Positions 10,779-21,876 of a stretch of DNA of 64,000 nt are shown piece after piece; within the stretch, counting starts at the first letter, position 1; every line of letters begins with the position of its first letter. Source of the stretch: Kingdonia uniflora (Eukaryota > Streptophyta > Magnoliopsida > Ranunculales > Circaeasteraceae); assembly GCA_014058105.1 (NCBI GenBank), contig JACGCM010002568.1, positions 2,046,001 to 2,110,000 of the forward strand, in the 5' to 3' direction. Position numbers and translations under genes: made by a program. The notes below the pieces were generated by a model, which was not told where the DNA came from, did not search any database, and saw only the letters and a list, made by a program, of their open reading frames with translations.

Positions 10779-10784
10779 TATATA
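10779..10784 (-). promoter_or_regulatory. Possible TATA box for E1 antisense gene A
   Basis: Minus strand reads AGTCTATATACATAGG, about 80 bp before the ATG at 10700. Confidence 0.35.
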
Positions 10785-10928
10785 GACTAGCATTTATTGC
10801 ACCTCGAGAACACCATCTCCAAGTTCAACGCATCTGATATCGGAAGATACAAAGCAACCATTCTTCGAACTTCGATAACTTTTCATTTTCTGCAGATTAT
10901 TCTTGACAAAAACACAAGTGCTTCTGTC

Positions 10929-10942
10929 AAGAATGGGGAGAT
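10929..10942 (+). other. E1 polypurine tract
   Basis: AAGAATGGGGAGAT directly before the TG that opens the 3' LTR; this is the plus-strand primer site. No gene lies between it and gene A. Confidence 0.7.
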
Positions 10943-11622
10943 TGTAATACCATATTTCCCAACATCGACAACTACAAGCCTGAAGATCTTAGTCGAAGGT
11001 CCATTGCAGACAAACTACAAGAATTGAACACTGATCTTAAACACAAGCCTGAAGAAGATAGTCGAAGATATCATAAACACTTCAGATGGAATAATGGTAA
11101 CAAACATTCTTCTCGATCAAGACCTATCAAAGGCCACTGTAACTTCATAGTTCTCAAAGTTACTGTAGCAGTCAAAGGTCGAACTTCATACAACTTCACA
11201 GTTCTCGAACTTCAGATCTCGAAGATATCTGATCAACAACCGTTACGCTCAGTCAGCCGGTCGTTACGGAAAGTCCGCGAAGATCTACAACTGAACACAA
11301 AATCCGCAAATGGGTCAACTTTGTAACTGCCTGTATCCACTATAAATACAGGCAGGACCTTTTGAAAACAGGATCGGACTCTCAACACTCAGAAATAACA
11401 ACCCAGACATACTCCAAGCCTCGCTCTTTCCTTTACTCACTATCCAAAAATTGTAATAGTTAGCATAATATTGGATTTTCTCCCAAAACCCTCTGCGAGG
11501 TAGTGGTTTTACTCAGGTTAGTCTGAGTTTTCCACGTAAAATTCAGTGTTATAGCTACCAATTATTCCACTTCCTCTAAAAGTATTGGTAAATTTTCTCC
11601 GTCCGGAAAATCCGCCATTACA
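10943..11622 (+). repeat. E1 3' LTR
   Basis: Starts TGTAATACCA right after the polypurine tract and ends near CCGCCATTACA, about 680 bp. A clear promoter box (TATAAATA, 11341-11348) sits 400 bp inside, so U3 is about 400 bp. The right end is less certain, since the 5' LTR is outside the window and cannot be compared; the next five bases (TTATC) would be the target duplication. LTR start 0.8, end 0.5. Confidence 0.7.
11341..11348 (+). promoter_or_regulatory. TATA box of E1 LTR
   Basis: CCACTATAAATACAGG; in a full element the 5' copy would drive the genomic RNA. Confidence 0.7.
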
Positions 11623-11694
11623 TTATCCAATTATCCCCTAAGTTGTATGCAATCAGATTCAAGTATATGAGCCAAACACGACCTTTTTTTGTAG

Positions 11695-11987
11695 GGCCCA
11701 ACTCGTGCTCTTCTTGCTGATCTCTCAGGTGATACTTTGTTTATGGCTTACATTCAGGTCATCATAATACTTATGAAACTTTGGCTTCCATATTATTACA
11801 CCTGGTACTACAGATCACAAACTAATGCAAACTAGTCAAACTCTGATATTTATCTAATGTTATATATGTGTTATTAATTTGGTATAGGTCCCGATCAACA
11901 AAAGTCTGCAAATGCTATATTCTGTTTATGGATGGCAGTTGGAAATATCCTTGGGTTTTCTGCTGGTTCTAATGGAAATTGACACAG
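11695..11987 (+). pseudogene. Sucrose transporter (SUT/SUC) gene fragment, two exons
   Basis: Two exons with proper splice sites. Exon 1 (11695-11728) after TTTTTTTGTAG and before GTGATA codes GPTRALLADLS. Exon 2 (11888-11987) after TTTGGTATAG and before GTGAGA codes PDQQKSANAIFC, then WMAVGNILGFSAGSNGN. Joined in frame across a 159-bp intron, this is a membrane-helix region of plant proton/sucrose symporters (known motif LLADLSGPDQ). The Trp expected after GN is TGA, a stop. The rest of the gene is absent: the E1 LTR abuts on the left, and only non-matching sequence follows. Same strand as the two gene fragments below. Confidence 0.8.
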
Positions 11988-12247
11988 GTGAGATTATATG
12001 CGCTTTGTATCACACCTCATATTTAAGTTGTAGCAACGCAATTTGGTGATATTTGGCAGTCTTCTATTGTTAAAACCCTAGATTTTTCCCTTCTTTAGTG
12101 AACTTGTCATTGTTTGCTTATCTTTCCATTTTTTCTTCTTCTGTATAGATCAGAGCATCTAAACTATTTAATTTTGTGTAGTTGGTTTCCATTCCGTATT
12201 GAATTTGATGTGTAAAATCGGTTGGCCAAGATATCATATCAAGCATT

Positions 12248-12522
12248 AATGTCTTCGAGGTGGCTCCTTCTTTGCACGTCGTAGAACTCTGCAAAATTGG
12301 AGGTGGCACATTGGAGTTTAACAATGTATGATGATGTTTGAACCCCTCTTCTTAACCTTTCCTTTTTATGGGAAAATGTCACTTTCTCTCAAGATCTTAG
12401 AAAACAAAATTGCTTATAAAATCTTTATATCTTTGACCAAATTACAGTTTTACAAAAGCTTCTCATCAGGATTAAAAGATATCATCTGGAAATCTGAAGG
12501 AAACTCTGAAGAAACGAGGTGA
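12248..12522 (+). pseudogene. CBL-interacting protein kinase (CIPK) C-terminal fragment, two exons
   Basis: Exon 1 (12248-12325) codes NVFEVAPSLHVVELCKIGG, then GTLEF. Exon 2 (12448-12522) codes FYKSFSSGLKDIIWKSEG and ends at TGA. This matches the end of plant CIPKs, where EVAPSLHMVE and LEFHKFYK..SSGLKD follow the NAF/PPI region that binds CBL calcium sensors and phosphatases. Donor AAT|GTATG and acceptor ATTACAG fit an intron at the family's usual place. The piece shows no internal stop, but kinase domain and NAF motif are missing, so it cannot work alone. Confidence 0.8.
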
Positions 12523-12857
12523 TTATTTTCTTCGAGTAACTAAGTATATAAATAGTTAATGCAACCGGAAACGATTCATTTCCTTACATTGTTTTTTTCT
12601 TTCTATATGCAGGTCATAGTTTTTAGTTGCTGCTTCTGGTCTCTAGTTACCACCGGGATTGTAAAGGGAAGAACGACTCATTGGTTTGTCTAAAATTACA
12701 TCCCACAAGAGAAAATGATCCTTCATTTTGGTTTTTCGATTATGCTAATCAGTCCTAATACATTTCTCCTTTCAGAAAAGTTACCACTAAAAAGTGTTAG
12801 TATTATGTGCTGTCAAGTTAGCTATCACTTACACTTCATTGTGTTTATTCCTAGCAG

Positions 12858-13085
12858 GCCCATTACCATTTGTTAGGAGTTTCTTATACGCGGAGATAAA
12901 GAAAGCAACTGGTGGATTCAACAGTATTATCGCTACACATTCTGATTTTTCTGTTTACAAAGCTCAATTCTGAGGTGGTCTTGTTGTTGTTGTGAAGGAA
13001 GTAAGAATCTTTAATGAAGCGAAGGATGCCTTTAATAAGGAAGTGCAGCTCTTGATGCGGTTGCATCATCAGCTCTTGTAGCACG
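12858..13085 (+). pseudogene. Receptor-like protein kinase fragment (kinase N-lobe)
   Basis: After an acceptor-like CTAGCAG, the translation reads RSFLYAEIKKATGGFNSII, a damaged glycine loop (ATHSDFSVYKAQF), then a TGA, then GGLVVVVKEV with the ATP-binding Lys, and KEVQLLMRLHHQLL before a TAG. This is subdomains I-IV of plant receptor-like kinases (family pattern FSYKEIKKAT, GGFGTVYKA, LLARLHHRHLV). The Gly loop is lost and two stops are present. The third host-gene scrap in a row, all on the + strand within 1.4 kb. Region 12523-12857 between it and the CIPK fragment holds nothing I recognise. Confidence 0.78.
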
Positions 13086-13214
13086 GAGTATGTGGTACCC
13101 TCTCTACCATCCCTTTGTACATGAGAAATAATTCTCCAAGAGCATCTATTTTTTTATGGGGTTACCCGACGTCATTTTGATCTGCTAATTTTTGTAATTT
13201 ATCTTTCTTAGGAA

Positions 13215-13452
13215 ATTATGTAATCGTGGCTTCGGCCATTTACAACGGTGAAATTTATATATATATATTTATATTTTTGTAAAATGACTTTAGCCACGGC
13301 TAGTTTATTAGTTAATAGGGAGTATTAGCCACAGATAAAACAGTGGTAATTAACAAGCATTAGCCACAAATATTATGGTGGTGATTGACAAGTATTAGCC
13401 ACGGGACATTTCGTGGGAAAGTTTACAGCCAATGGAGCCATTTGCCACGGTT
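13215..13452. repeat. Cluster of TTAGCCAC / GTGGC motifs, possible DNA-transposon subterminal region
   Basis: About six short copies on both strands of a core like TTAGCCACGG or its complement within 240 bp (near 13227, 13292, 13329, 13361, 13396, 13450), with an AT run at 13257-13270. Clusters like this are typical of subterminal regions of CACTA-type elements. No terminal CACTA inverted repeat was found beside it, so the element type is not proven. Confidence 0.4.
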
Positions 13453-14642
13453 TATAATGTATCTAATGTGCATTATAAATAATCGTATTAATAATCGTAT
13501 TAATCGGATGATTTGATAGCGATCTGTGGGTTTTTCTCCAGAGAAAGGTTTTCCACAGGGTTAAAAATCTTTGCCTTGTATTTAATTTCCATTGCTTGCT
13601 TGACATTAAATAATCGTATTAATCGTATCGACTTGATTTAGGTTAAGCGTAGACCATTAATTCAAAGAAATTAAGACCTATCGATTTAGACCTAAAACAA
13701 TCGATATTGGTTAGTCTAAAGCGACTAGTTTTTTCTCAGATGGTGGGGTGAAACGAGGAATTAGACTTCCTCCTGGGGTTACAGATTGGCAAATCGTGAG
13801 ACTGTCTAAAATTACAGATCTCAAGCTGCCTACCTAGTTGAGATGTTGCGTTTCCTAGTGATGCTTCTGCTATCTCCTAGTTTTGTAATTTTCTTTGGTT
13901 TAATTTCTCTAAGTAATATGGTTACTCTTATCAATACATATTTCTTAGTACAGAGGGAAAATAATTTGTGGTGACTTCCGCCAAAATATGCATCCAGCTT
14001 CTACTAACTTCACTCAATCACTCAACTACAAATAACTGAAGTTAACAAATACATCCACAAACTTAAACCTTCCGTTAAAGTTCTATATACAAATAAATTA
14101 AATTTATAAAAAAATCCTAATAAAATCAAAGTACAAAACAGAAGGAATTGGCAATATAATCTTTAAAGGAGATTGGCCTAAATTGGCAACCTCAACATTC
14201 CTCCTAATAAACACCAAACTAAGAGATAAAAGGTACGGGGACTTGAACCAATATATTTATATAGCTTTCATTGTTTTCTTTCTCTTTTGGATTTGCAAAG
14301 CAGGAAGCTGCACTAGTTACTCAATTAACAAATTAAGTGCTTCTCGTAGTGCTAGTGAGAGTCAAGGTATGGCCATTTAATGAGTAAGCTAATATGATAC
14401 CTCAAGTTAAGAAAGAAAGAAAACAATATGTGCCAAAGTTGTGATTAATTGAGAAAACAACAATTCAAAATTTTCCCCATATCAAATTCATTGATCAGGT
14501 AATTAACCATACTCAAAAGCAACATAGTAAAAAAAATACATAAAGCAACACCATAATTGAAGTTTTCAGATGCATTGAAAAGATCCAACGGCATAGCTAT
14601 ATATTCGATCCACACTCTATCGTTCCTCTTGTTATAGACTCT
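13453..14642. other. No recognised gene; possible LTR debris
   Basis: AT-rich. Around 13530-13560 a GGGTTTTTCTCC and TTTCCACAGGG pair resembles the leader of a copia-type LTR in + orientation, and AATCGTATTAAT is repeated at 13487, 13499 and 13612. ORF 14183-14380 has no support. Nothing else was recognised. Confidence 0.35.
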
Positions 14643-15435
14643 TCAGACATCATTGCCAGCTAAGAGTGAAGCAATTGAAGTGAGACTCTCCACATAAGTA
14701 TACCTTTCGAACCCATAAGGAATGGCTGGAAAATTCGCAAATATCATTTACCGGATCACACGAATAAGCCCCATTCTTATTTGTTGTTAGAAGCAGCTCA
14801 CCATTCTTCCCAATATCTACGTGTCATGAAGTAAACAGGATGAAGCAGTATAGATTTTCTAATTGAATAGATTTGAGTCCAAGACTGTTCCACACCATAC
14901 ATTTTAAACATCCATATATTAAATACATAGGGATGATCATCACGAAATGTAGAAAGGGCGCCTTCAAGCTCAAACAAAGTACTACCATGGTTTACATTCT
15001 CCGAATGAAAACCAACATAAGGCAATGGGATCAATTCACTGATTTCTTCAGTTCTTGAATCAAAACTCAGGATGGCACATTCTGTAGCATCTCCAATTCC
15101 AAGGTACATAACTAACGAATAGAGAACTCCATTCACATTTAGAAGACCACTCTCAAATTCCAATTGAAAAATTTGTCGAAATTCATGAGGCACCACTCTT
15201 CATGCATTAGTACCCCATGTGTATACCCACACTTTAATTTTACAACAAGTTAAATCATATAAGAAGTGAATTACCTTGGATTGATAGGTGGCAGCATGAT
15301 AGGAAAACCCAAATGCTAGGGGTCTTATACCGCTGAAAGGTATATTGAGAAGCTTCACACATTCGGTAGAAGAGGGATTCCACAAATAAACTGTGTTGGC
15401 ATAATCGGATAAGCATAGAATTCCCTTGCACGAAC
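14643..15435 (-). pseudogene. F-box protein (FBA domain) pseudogene, N-terminus missing
   Basis: Minus-strand reading starts at the E2 insertion site with SSCKGILCLSD, then YLWNPSSTECVKLLNIPF, LAFGFSYHAATYQSKVIHFL and IKVWVYTWGTNA, a TGA, then the next frame block with YSLVMYLGI, ILSFDSRTEEISELIPLP, WMFKMYGVEQSWTQIYSI, a frameshift near 14815, NGELLLTTNKNGAYSCD, and finally YTYVESLTSIASLLAG before a stop. This is the F-box associated domain order; such proteins select targets for SCF ubiquitin ligases. The F-box itself is cut off by E2 and does not appear at the other end of E2. Confidence 0.8.
15431..15435. other. Candidate target-site duplication of E2 (left copy)
   Basis: CGAAC directly outside the 3' LTR of E2. 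The right copy is lost because the outer part of the 5' LTR is missing. Confidence 0.35.
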
Positions 15436-16511
15436 TGAAATTCTAAACCATCTAGCAAGCTAACCTAGAGGGTGTGAATATGTTATATCTTAAAATATCG
15501 TTATCACAAACCTACTTTACCACCAACAATAACAAGTATTAGAAACAGAAACTTAAATAACGCGCAAGATATACCCCGAAGGAAACCCACGAATGGGTGA
15601 AAACCTCCGGCCCTAAAAATCCACTAATCAATTAAATAACCGTTCATACATGAATTAAACGCCTTTGTTACCCCACTAGTGTCTGCTTGCTCGATAAGCC
15701 CTAGCCAAAGTCTTCGCGTCTTCTCCGGTATTGATTTTCTCTGTGGATCACTTTAGATGCTTGCGTCTCAAAGCTTTGCACACTCGAGAACCCCCAAGCA
15801 ATAATTAATCAATAATGAATTTTGAATACGAGCTGATGATTACAAAATCATCAAGTCCCATTGCTAGCTTAGGAAAAGTTCTAGCAATTTCTCTCACAGT
15901 AACTTATGATTCAATTGATGAACATATCATGGAAAGAATACAACTGAATCAAAAGTTCAATTCTAAGATTCAATGGTTTTTCTTCAATAAAAACTTGGAA
16001 GCCTAAAACCTTAATTTTTGAAGTAAATTTTTTTTCTTGAAAGGGTTTACTTCAACCCTTATTCAAGAGATGAGAATCCCAAGGTGAATCTCATGACAGA
16101 AACTGGCTTTTTGAAAATAGAAACTATAAGTTTGAAGTCTTGGGCGGGAGTTAGGTGGTTAGCTGGGCGCCCAAATCTTACAAAAGGCAAAACGAATTTG
16201 AGGCCAGAAAGACCTGGGCGTGGCCTGGGTGACAGTTGGGCGCCCAGGTCAAAAACAATTTTTTTTCTTTCAAAAAATGACTTTTAAAAAAAATATTTTC
16301 TTCAAAGGAAAAACCACATTTCCAAATAAATAAAGAAAAATAATTCTAAGCTCACCCACTAAGGGGATTCTCGGTGCGATGATCGTCTATCTTCTTGAAC
16401 TCTTCTTAAAGACTAAGGCATATGCAAACGATGCGCGAGTCAACCTCGACATAATCTAGCCTAAGTTGTATTTCTCAACAAATGACAATATCGGAGAATA
16501 GTGGAACATCA
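15436..16511 (-). repeat. E2 3' LTR
   Basis: TG...CA ends on the + strand as TGAAATTC and GAACATCA, 1076 bp. Its left 90 bp match the 5' LTR remnant at 28862-28955 at roughly nine of ten positions. It contains two GGGCGCCCA palindromes at 16165 and 16238. ORFs inside are chance. Confidence 0.85.
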
Positions 16512-16524
16512 ATCTCCCCCTTCG
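16512..16524 (-). other. E2 polypurine tract
   Basis: Minus strand GACGAAGGGGGAGAT next to the LTR start. Confidence 0.75.
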
Positions 16525-16960
16525 TCTTTCGTTGACAAAAACTCTAAAATTACATCAAAATGAAGATGTATCAAAATTTATTTATAAAACATCAACTTTA
16601 TATTACAACTCAGCAAGCATAGGAAACATAAAAGGTTCACTCACCATCAAAACCTTCTCCCCCTTTTTGTCACGAGAGGCAAAGGGAGTACAACCGCAAA
16701 AGCTGCATAAACCAGTCTCAACACCATAGACTAACACCAAAGAATCATATCGTCGTAAATGTGACAGAAAAATCGAATATACGAGGAAACCACAAAAAAA
16801 TTTAACCAATAAGAGAAACACATAAACATGATCTAACAAGTACATATAGCAAAGTAAAGATTTAGAAAAGTCAGATAGCACAAGTTAGATGGAGTTACCA
16901 AACCCTAAAAAGGATGATCGAAAGATTACTCCAAAACCCCCAAAAGGAAAAAATTAACAA

Positions 16961-18303
16961 CTAAGACATCTCAGAGCCCCTCTTACGAGCAATGGAAGCT
17001 TGAAGTTTCTTGAAGTCCTTACGCAGATCGGTAACTTCCTTCAAACCCGTATCCATCTTGGTAGATAAGAACTGTAGAACACGGACGAGAGAGGAGCGAT
17101 GTCTGCGAGGAGCAAAAGTAGATGGTAACTCAGCAGAAGTACCCATATGTGGCAAGGATGTACCACCCTCAACTGAAGGAAAATTGACTAGGGTGTCCAA
17201 GGCATCATCATCATAGTCATCTATGACATGCAAATCTGCCTGAAAAATTTCCTCAGTAATCACTGGACCTGTTGGAGTAGAGGAAGCGACAGAAGAATAC
17301 TCAGGAAGGTTATCATCTGCAGTTGAAAAGAACAAGGGATTTAAGGGAAGCTTCGTAGACTTGAGGTGAGCATGGCCAATCGTACCAATAGGAGCTTGTA
17401 AATGATGGGAAGGAACAAAAATACCATGATGCTCACAGATCCGGCAAATCAAAGTCGCGAAAGGAAGACTCACAACCCAATCTTTAATATAGATAGCACG
17501 CGTCATAAACTCCCAAATCACTAAAGCAATATCAATTATTTTACCAGTTCCTAACAAAAAAATCAACTGCATACTATGGCGGACACAGTATCAAAATGTC
17601 CAACCCTTGGGTGAATGTTACAGTCAATGAAATGCGCAAGAAGAACATAAACATGTCGAAGATAGCGAACCTTGCAGAGCTTATGCAGTCGAACAAGATG
17701 ACTAAACCGTGAACTGAACATCTGAGAACGAAGATCAACATCTGGAATAGAGTTTGGATCGTGAAGGGGATAAAGATGAGGTTTTCCAGTCTGTGGAGGA
17801 AGATTAAGTACGGTAGAGAGAAGTGCTAGATCTACTCTGAACTTCCGACCATATAACCAAGTAGTGAAATGACAGTTGGCCGAAACCTCCATATAAGCAT
17901 GCGCAAAGAGTAGTCTGGAAGTCTGTAAATGGCCATCCCCTTGAATAGAGAGACATTCTGGAATCCATAATTTTAGAGGATACCACTGAAAGAAGGAAAA
18001 ATCAATTGATCGTTCCACCACAATAGATCGATACCAATACTTATCATGGTAAAGCTGATAGTCGAATGTGTCTCGAAATTCCAATGATGGAAAAACCTGA
18101 GGTTTAGGCAGGTGACCAGTAGTGTCCAGAGTAAGAACAGATTTAGGAATAATATAAGGTGAAATGGGTGGTATGCTAGATGAACTTGGTGCTGCGACAC
18201 GAGAGGGTTTGGGCTTGGATTTTGCTTTCTTTGTGGTCGAACCTGAGGCCTTTTTCGATTTCGACAAAGTCTTATGAGCTTTTGCTGCACTTTTAGAAAC
18301 CAT
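16961..18303 (-). pseudogene. E2 third ORF (env-position ORF)
   Basis: Starts with ATG at 18303. First part (to 17563) has a Lys/Ser-rich basic N-terminus (residues 1-35), then YHDKYWYRSIVVERSIDF, LLFAHAYMEVSAN, FRVDLALLSTVLNLP. A one-base shift near 17570 moves the rest to another frame, ending at 16961: LGTGKIIDIALVIWEF, DWVVSLPFATLICRICEHHG, an acidic stretch, and a C-terminal coiled coil with KMDTGLKEVTDLRKDFKKL. By eye it resembles the 'putative plant transposon protein' domain more than an envelope; no signal peptide or clear membrane anchor is visible. Position between pol and 3' LTR is that of the SIRE env-like gene. The 18304-18592 stretch is its leader; no gene seen there. Confidence 0.65.
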
Positions 18304-18592
18304 TTTTGCTAGACTATCCTTGGTAATTCACGTTATGGAAAACAATGCGAATCCAATCGAATTGACCGAAATATGAGAAAAACAAAAACAAGAATCAAAC
18401 TCACAACCAGTCAGCCCTCCATCAATCAACCTTTACCAACAACTCACAACCAAGAGAAGACAATAAAGCAACTCCTACAAGCAATTGGGTGAACCCATAA
18501 TCTTCAAATAGCAAAATCATCAAACCTAATATCATAACTCATAAATTAACAACCCCTTACTCAGTACCACAAGTTTAGATCAGCAATGTGAC

Positions 18593-18605
18593 AACCCACA
18601 ACTAT
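18593..18605. other. LINE target-site duplication, left copy
   Basis: AACCCACAACTAT; the right copy at 22103-22115 is AACCTACAACTAT, one mismatch in 13. Confidence 0.75.
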
Positions 18606-18647
18606 TTTTATTATTATTTTTTTTAAGCAAGAGAAGACCCCAATATA

Positions 18648-20258
18648 TTACAATGAAACAGTAGCAGAGTTTACAAGACTGTTGGCCTCCAACGGCTCAA
18701 AAAAAGAAACAACAGGAAAGTTAGGCCCTCTGGCGACGAGGGCGTGCGCCTCAAAATTAAGGGATCTACTGATGTGGCAGAAACAAAAATCTGAGAAGCT
18801 GGAAGCAAGGCCCAGTATATCCGGAGCCAGGGTAAGAGCTCCCCAGGATAAGTCGTCAGATCCCAACTCAAAAACACGAACAAGACGTCTGCAGTCTGTG
18901 AGAAAAATCACCCTCTCTAAACCTGCTAAACGAGCCGCCCTCATACCGCGGATCACTGTGATCGCCTCAGCCTCTTCAGCGTCCGCTGCTCTGGATGAAG
19001 CGTGCCCTGCACCAATAATAAAGAATTATAAGTTTTAATCACAAAACCCGAACCCCCCTGCAAGTCAGGACTGGACCAAGCCCCATCCACCAGAACAATA
19101 TGCCACCCCTCTTCAACAAGTGAAATGGGGTGGATATACTGACTAGTCGGCAGCTGGTCAAGGGGGGAAGGGGAAACCATGAGAGATTTGGCCCTGTGGA
19201 AGGAGGAGGAAGGGTTATTGGTGGCGTTATTGAAAACAAAATCGTTGCTGCTCTCCCAAATGACAAACAAAATAGTGCTAATCAAGGCCTAGGAGGGAGC
19301 CGAAGAAGTCGCTTGTCTGTTTGTAAGCATCTGAATAATATGGAGGAGAGAATCAGAATAGGGCCAGTTGTTGAAATCGATAGTAGAGTCAAAAGCATAC
19401 CAGATTTCTCGCACTTTCTTACAAAGAAAGAGCATGAGTGGTAGTCTCCACTTCATCGAGACACCTGGGGCAAGATGCCACCCTGCTGTAATCTACAAAC
19501 CTTAGTTTGTGATTTGTGGGGATTCCGTCCTCCAAAGCTTTCCAAACAAAAAATTGAACACGAAAATGGACATTTAAACGCCAGATGTTGGCCCACTTAA
19601 AGTTAGAGGGAGACGGCTCGGTCTGGCAAATGGTGAGGCTGGAGCGGTAAGCCGATTTGGCCGTAAGAAGGCCATTAATCTCCGGATGCTACCGAAGAGT
19701 ATTTTTGGGAGGCAAAGCACTGAGAGGGATACTAAGGATAGTTTCGGAAATATCTTGCTGGAAGACAGTCCGAATCAGGTAAGCCTTCCAGCGTCGCTGG
19801 GTATGGCAGATCAGCTCGCTAACCTTAAAGATAGGCTGAAAGCGGGGTGGGGGGCTGGATGGGCGACCGAAAGGGATATTCGGGATCCCGGGTTCGAGCC
19901 AGCAGTCAATATCTTTTTAGTCGCCGACATGCTAATTAAAATTGTTCCAGATCCGATTACGAGCTGCGATGATACCCTTCCAAATCCATGAATCTGAAGA
20001 TTTCGACAGGGCAGTCATAATAAATTCCCTAAGGGAGTAACGCTTAACCAAGTTTTTTGCCCAGAGCTTATTGGGCTCTTTAATAACTCTCCAGAAGAGT
20101 TTTGCCAGAAGGGCATGGTTATGGGAGAGCGTTGTCCGGATACCCAGCCCTCCCCATTTGAGTGGTCGACATATGGTCTTCCATCCAATGAGAGAGGCTT
20201 TCCTGTTGTCGGCAGCCTTAGTCCCCCATAGGAATCTGGAATTAATCGAATCCAGCAT
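18648..20258 (-). pseudogene. LINE C-terminal region: post-RT domain, zinc-binding domain and RNase H
   Basis: 20258-19932 reads LDSINSRFLWGTK, WKTICRPLKWGGLGIRTTL, the conserved stretch after plant LINE RTs. The zinc-binding (zf-RVT) part around 19400-19620 is heavily broken. At the end is an RNase H: LVDGAWSSPDLQGGSGFV, FLTDCRRLVRV and SRSLNFEAHALV. Some plant L1 elements carry such a domain. Confidence 0.75.
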
Positions 20259-20267
20259 TTTGCAAGT

Positions 20268-21560
20268 CTAGACAGGGAAGGGGAAAACCGACATATGGTA
20301 AGAAGGGATTGCTGAGTTAACAGCTTTAATAAGGGTAATGCACCCCGTTTGAGAGAGGTTTCTAGCTTTCCAGCCCTCAATCCGATCGGAGACGCGAGTG
20401 GTGATATCTTGGAAGTTAATGCTCTTTTTGCGATTAAATTTGAGAGGGGGACCCAGGTATTTGTCGCCACCCCTGTCTTTTTTGATGTGAAGAATATGCT
20501 GGATGAGCTTGGTGTGGCGATGGTGGCAATTCTTACTGAAGAGGATGCAAAATTTATCAAAATTAATCTCTTGGCCAGACACCGTTTTAAAGGTGGTGAG
20601 GGCATTCGACAAGGTGCCCGCTTCCGAGAGGGTGGCCTTACAGAAGATGAAATAGTCGTTGGCAAACAAGAAATGGGAAATCGGAGTACACCCTTTGGCA
20701 GTCTTAATGCCATGCAGCTCTCCCTCATTATCATATTTTAAGATGATACGTGATAGGACCTCAGAACCGATGAGGAAAAGTAATGGGGAGAGGGGGTCTC
20801 CTTGTCTGAGGCCTCTCTTAGGCTTAAAGAAGCTGAAGGTGAAACCATTCAAGTTGAAGGAGAAGGTGGAAGTGGAAATACACTGGCGAATCCAGGAACA
20901 CCATTTGTCGCAAAAACCCATGGCTTTCATCGTGTCGATGAGGAAGCCCCATTCTACGCGGTCGAAAGCTTTGCTCAAATCAAGTTTGATCGCCATATTC
21001 CCTTTAGGCCCTTTTTTCTTCTTAATGGATCAAAGGATCTCTTAAGGCATGATGATGTTATCCAAAATTTTCCACCCAGGGACGAAAGCATTCTGGGAGG
21101 GGGAGATGAATTTATCCAAAAGGGGCATGAGACGGGTAGTCATAATCTTTGTTATGATCTTAAATTTGACATTACAAAGACTAATCGGCCGGTAATGCTC
21201 CGGGAAGGTAGGATTTTTCTTTTTATGGATGAGGGTAATGCTTTTATGGTTGAATTCCGGGAGGAGGCGGCCATTCTGAAAAAAAGTGAGAATAGCTTTG
21301 AACAAGTCATCTTTGACGATATCCCAAGATTTTTGATAGAAAAGTGGGGTGAAGCCATCTAGGGCCAGGGGCTTTGTTAGGGTTCATGGAAACAAGGGCT
21401 TCCCGGACATCCTCCAAAGTGGGATCACGGGTGATCAAGTCATTGTCATCCCGAGTGATGACAGACTCAAAAAGATTCAGGGAAGCCACTTTGAGGGAGG
21501 GTTTCGCGGAGGAGAAGGTGTTCTTATAGAAGTTAAGAAACGTAGCACCAATGGTGGTTT
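20268..21560 (-). pseudogene. LINE reverse transcriptase
   Basis: Motifs in order: MNPNKAPGP; SITLIHKKKNPTFPEHYRPI and SLCNVKFKIITK; AIKLDLSKAFDRVEW; GLRQGDPLSPLLFLIG; LFANDYFIF. The last should be FADD: the second Asp pair is changed to Asn-Asp, so activity is lost. Frame breaks near 21440 and 21050 split the domain. RT copies its own RNA from the nicked target. Confidence 0.88.
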
Positions 21561-21876
21561 TGTCTTGTGCCCATGAGCGTCAGGCTTGCGGATGGAGATG
21601 ATGAAGTTTTTCCTCCTGCGGCAGATGGTAGAGATATGGAAAAACCTAGTGTTGCGGCTCTTTTAGCCAAGTCTCCCGAGATTTGTCTCTCCAGATGGTC
21701 TCTTCTTAAGAAAGGCTTTTATCCAGAGAGGTCAGAAGCTGCCGCTCAAGAATATCATTATGATCAGAGTACGACTCTTTTTGATTCTGCCCAATTTGCC
21801 CCCGAAGCTGCTGAATATACCCCGGGTTGGTAAAATAAGTCAGACGATTCCAATTGGTGAGGGAGGTTTTGGTGTG

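Larger units (their letters stand above)
1..11622 (+). mobile_element. E1: Tat-lineage Ty3/gypsy LTR retrotransposon, 5' end outside window
   Basis: Order seen: gag, retropepsin, RT, gypsy-type RNase H, a second RNase H, integrase, tandem repeat, antisense genes, polypurine tract, 3' LTR. A second RNase H downstream of the original one and extra ORFs between pol and the 3' LTR are known traits of the plant Tat lineage (Tat, Retand, Ogre, Grande). The 5' LTR and primer binding site would lie before base 1. Stops, frameshifts and a deletion in the integrase show the copy is dead. It is the only member of its family in the window; its proteins are related to those of E3, E5 and E6 but clearly diverged. 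Confidence 0.9.

Noticed and set aside
14183..14380. Small secreted peptide gene
   Set aside because: Low-complexity, no splice or promoter support, no similarity recognised; chance ORF in AT-rich DNA.
16961..18303. True retroviral envelope gene in E2
   Set aside because: No signal peptide, cleavage site or clear transmembrane helix; the sequence looks like a plant transposon-associated domain.
20349..21362. Long + strand ORFs across the LINE
   Set aside because: Shadows of the RT on the minus strand; the minus-strand reading has all RT motifs.
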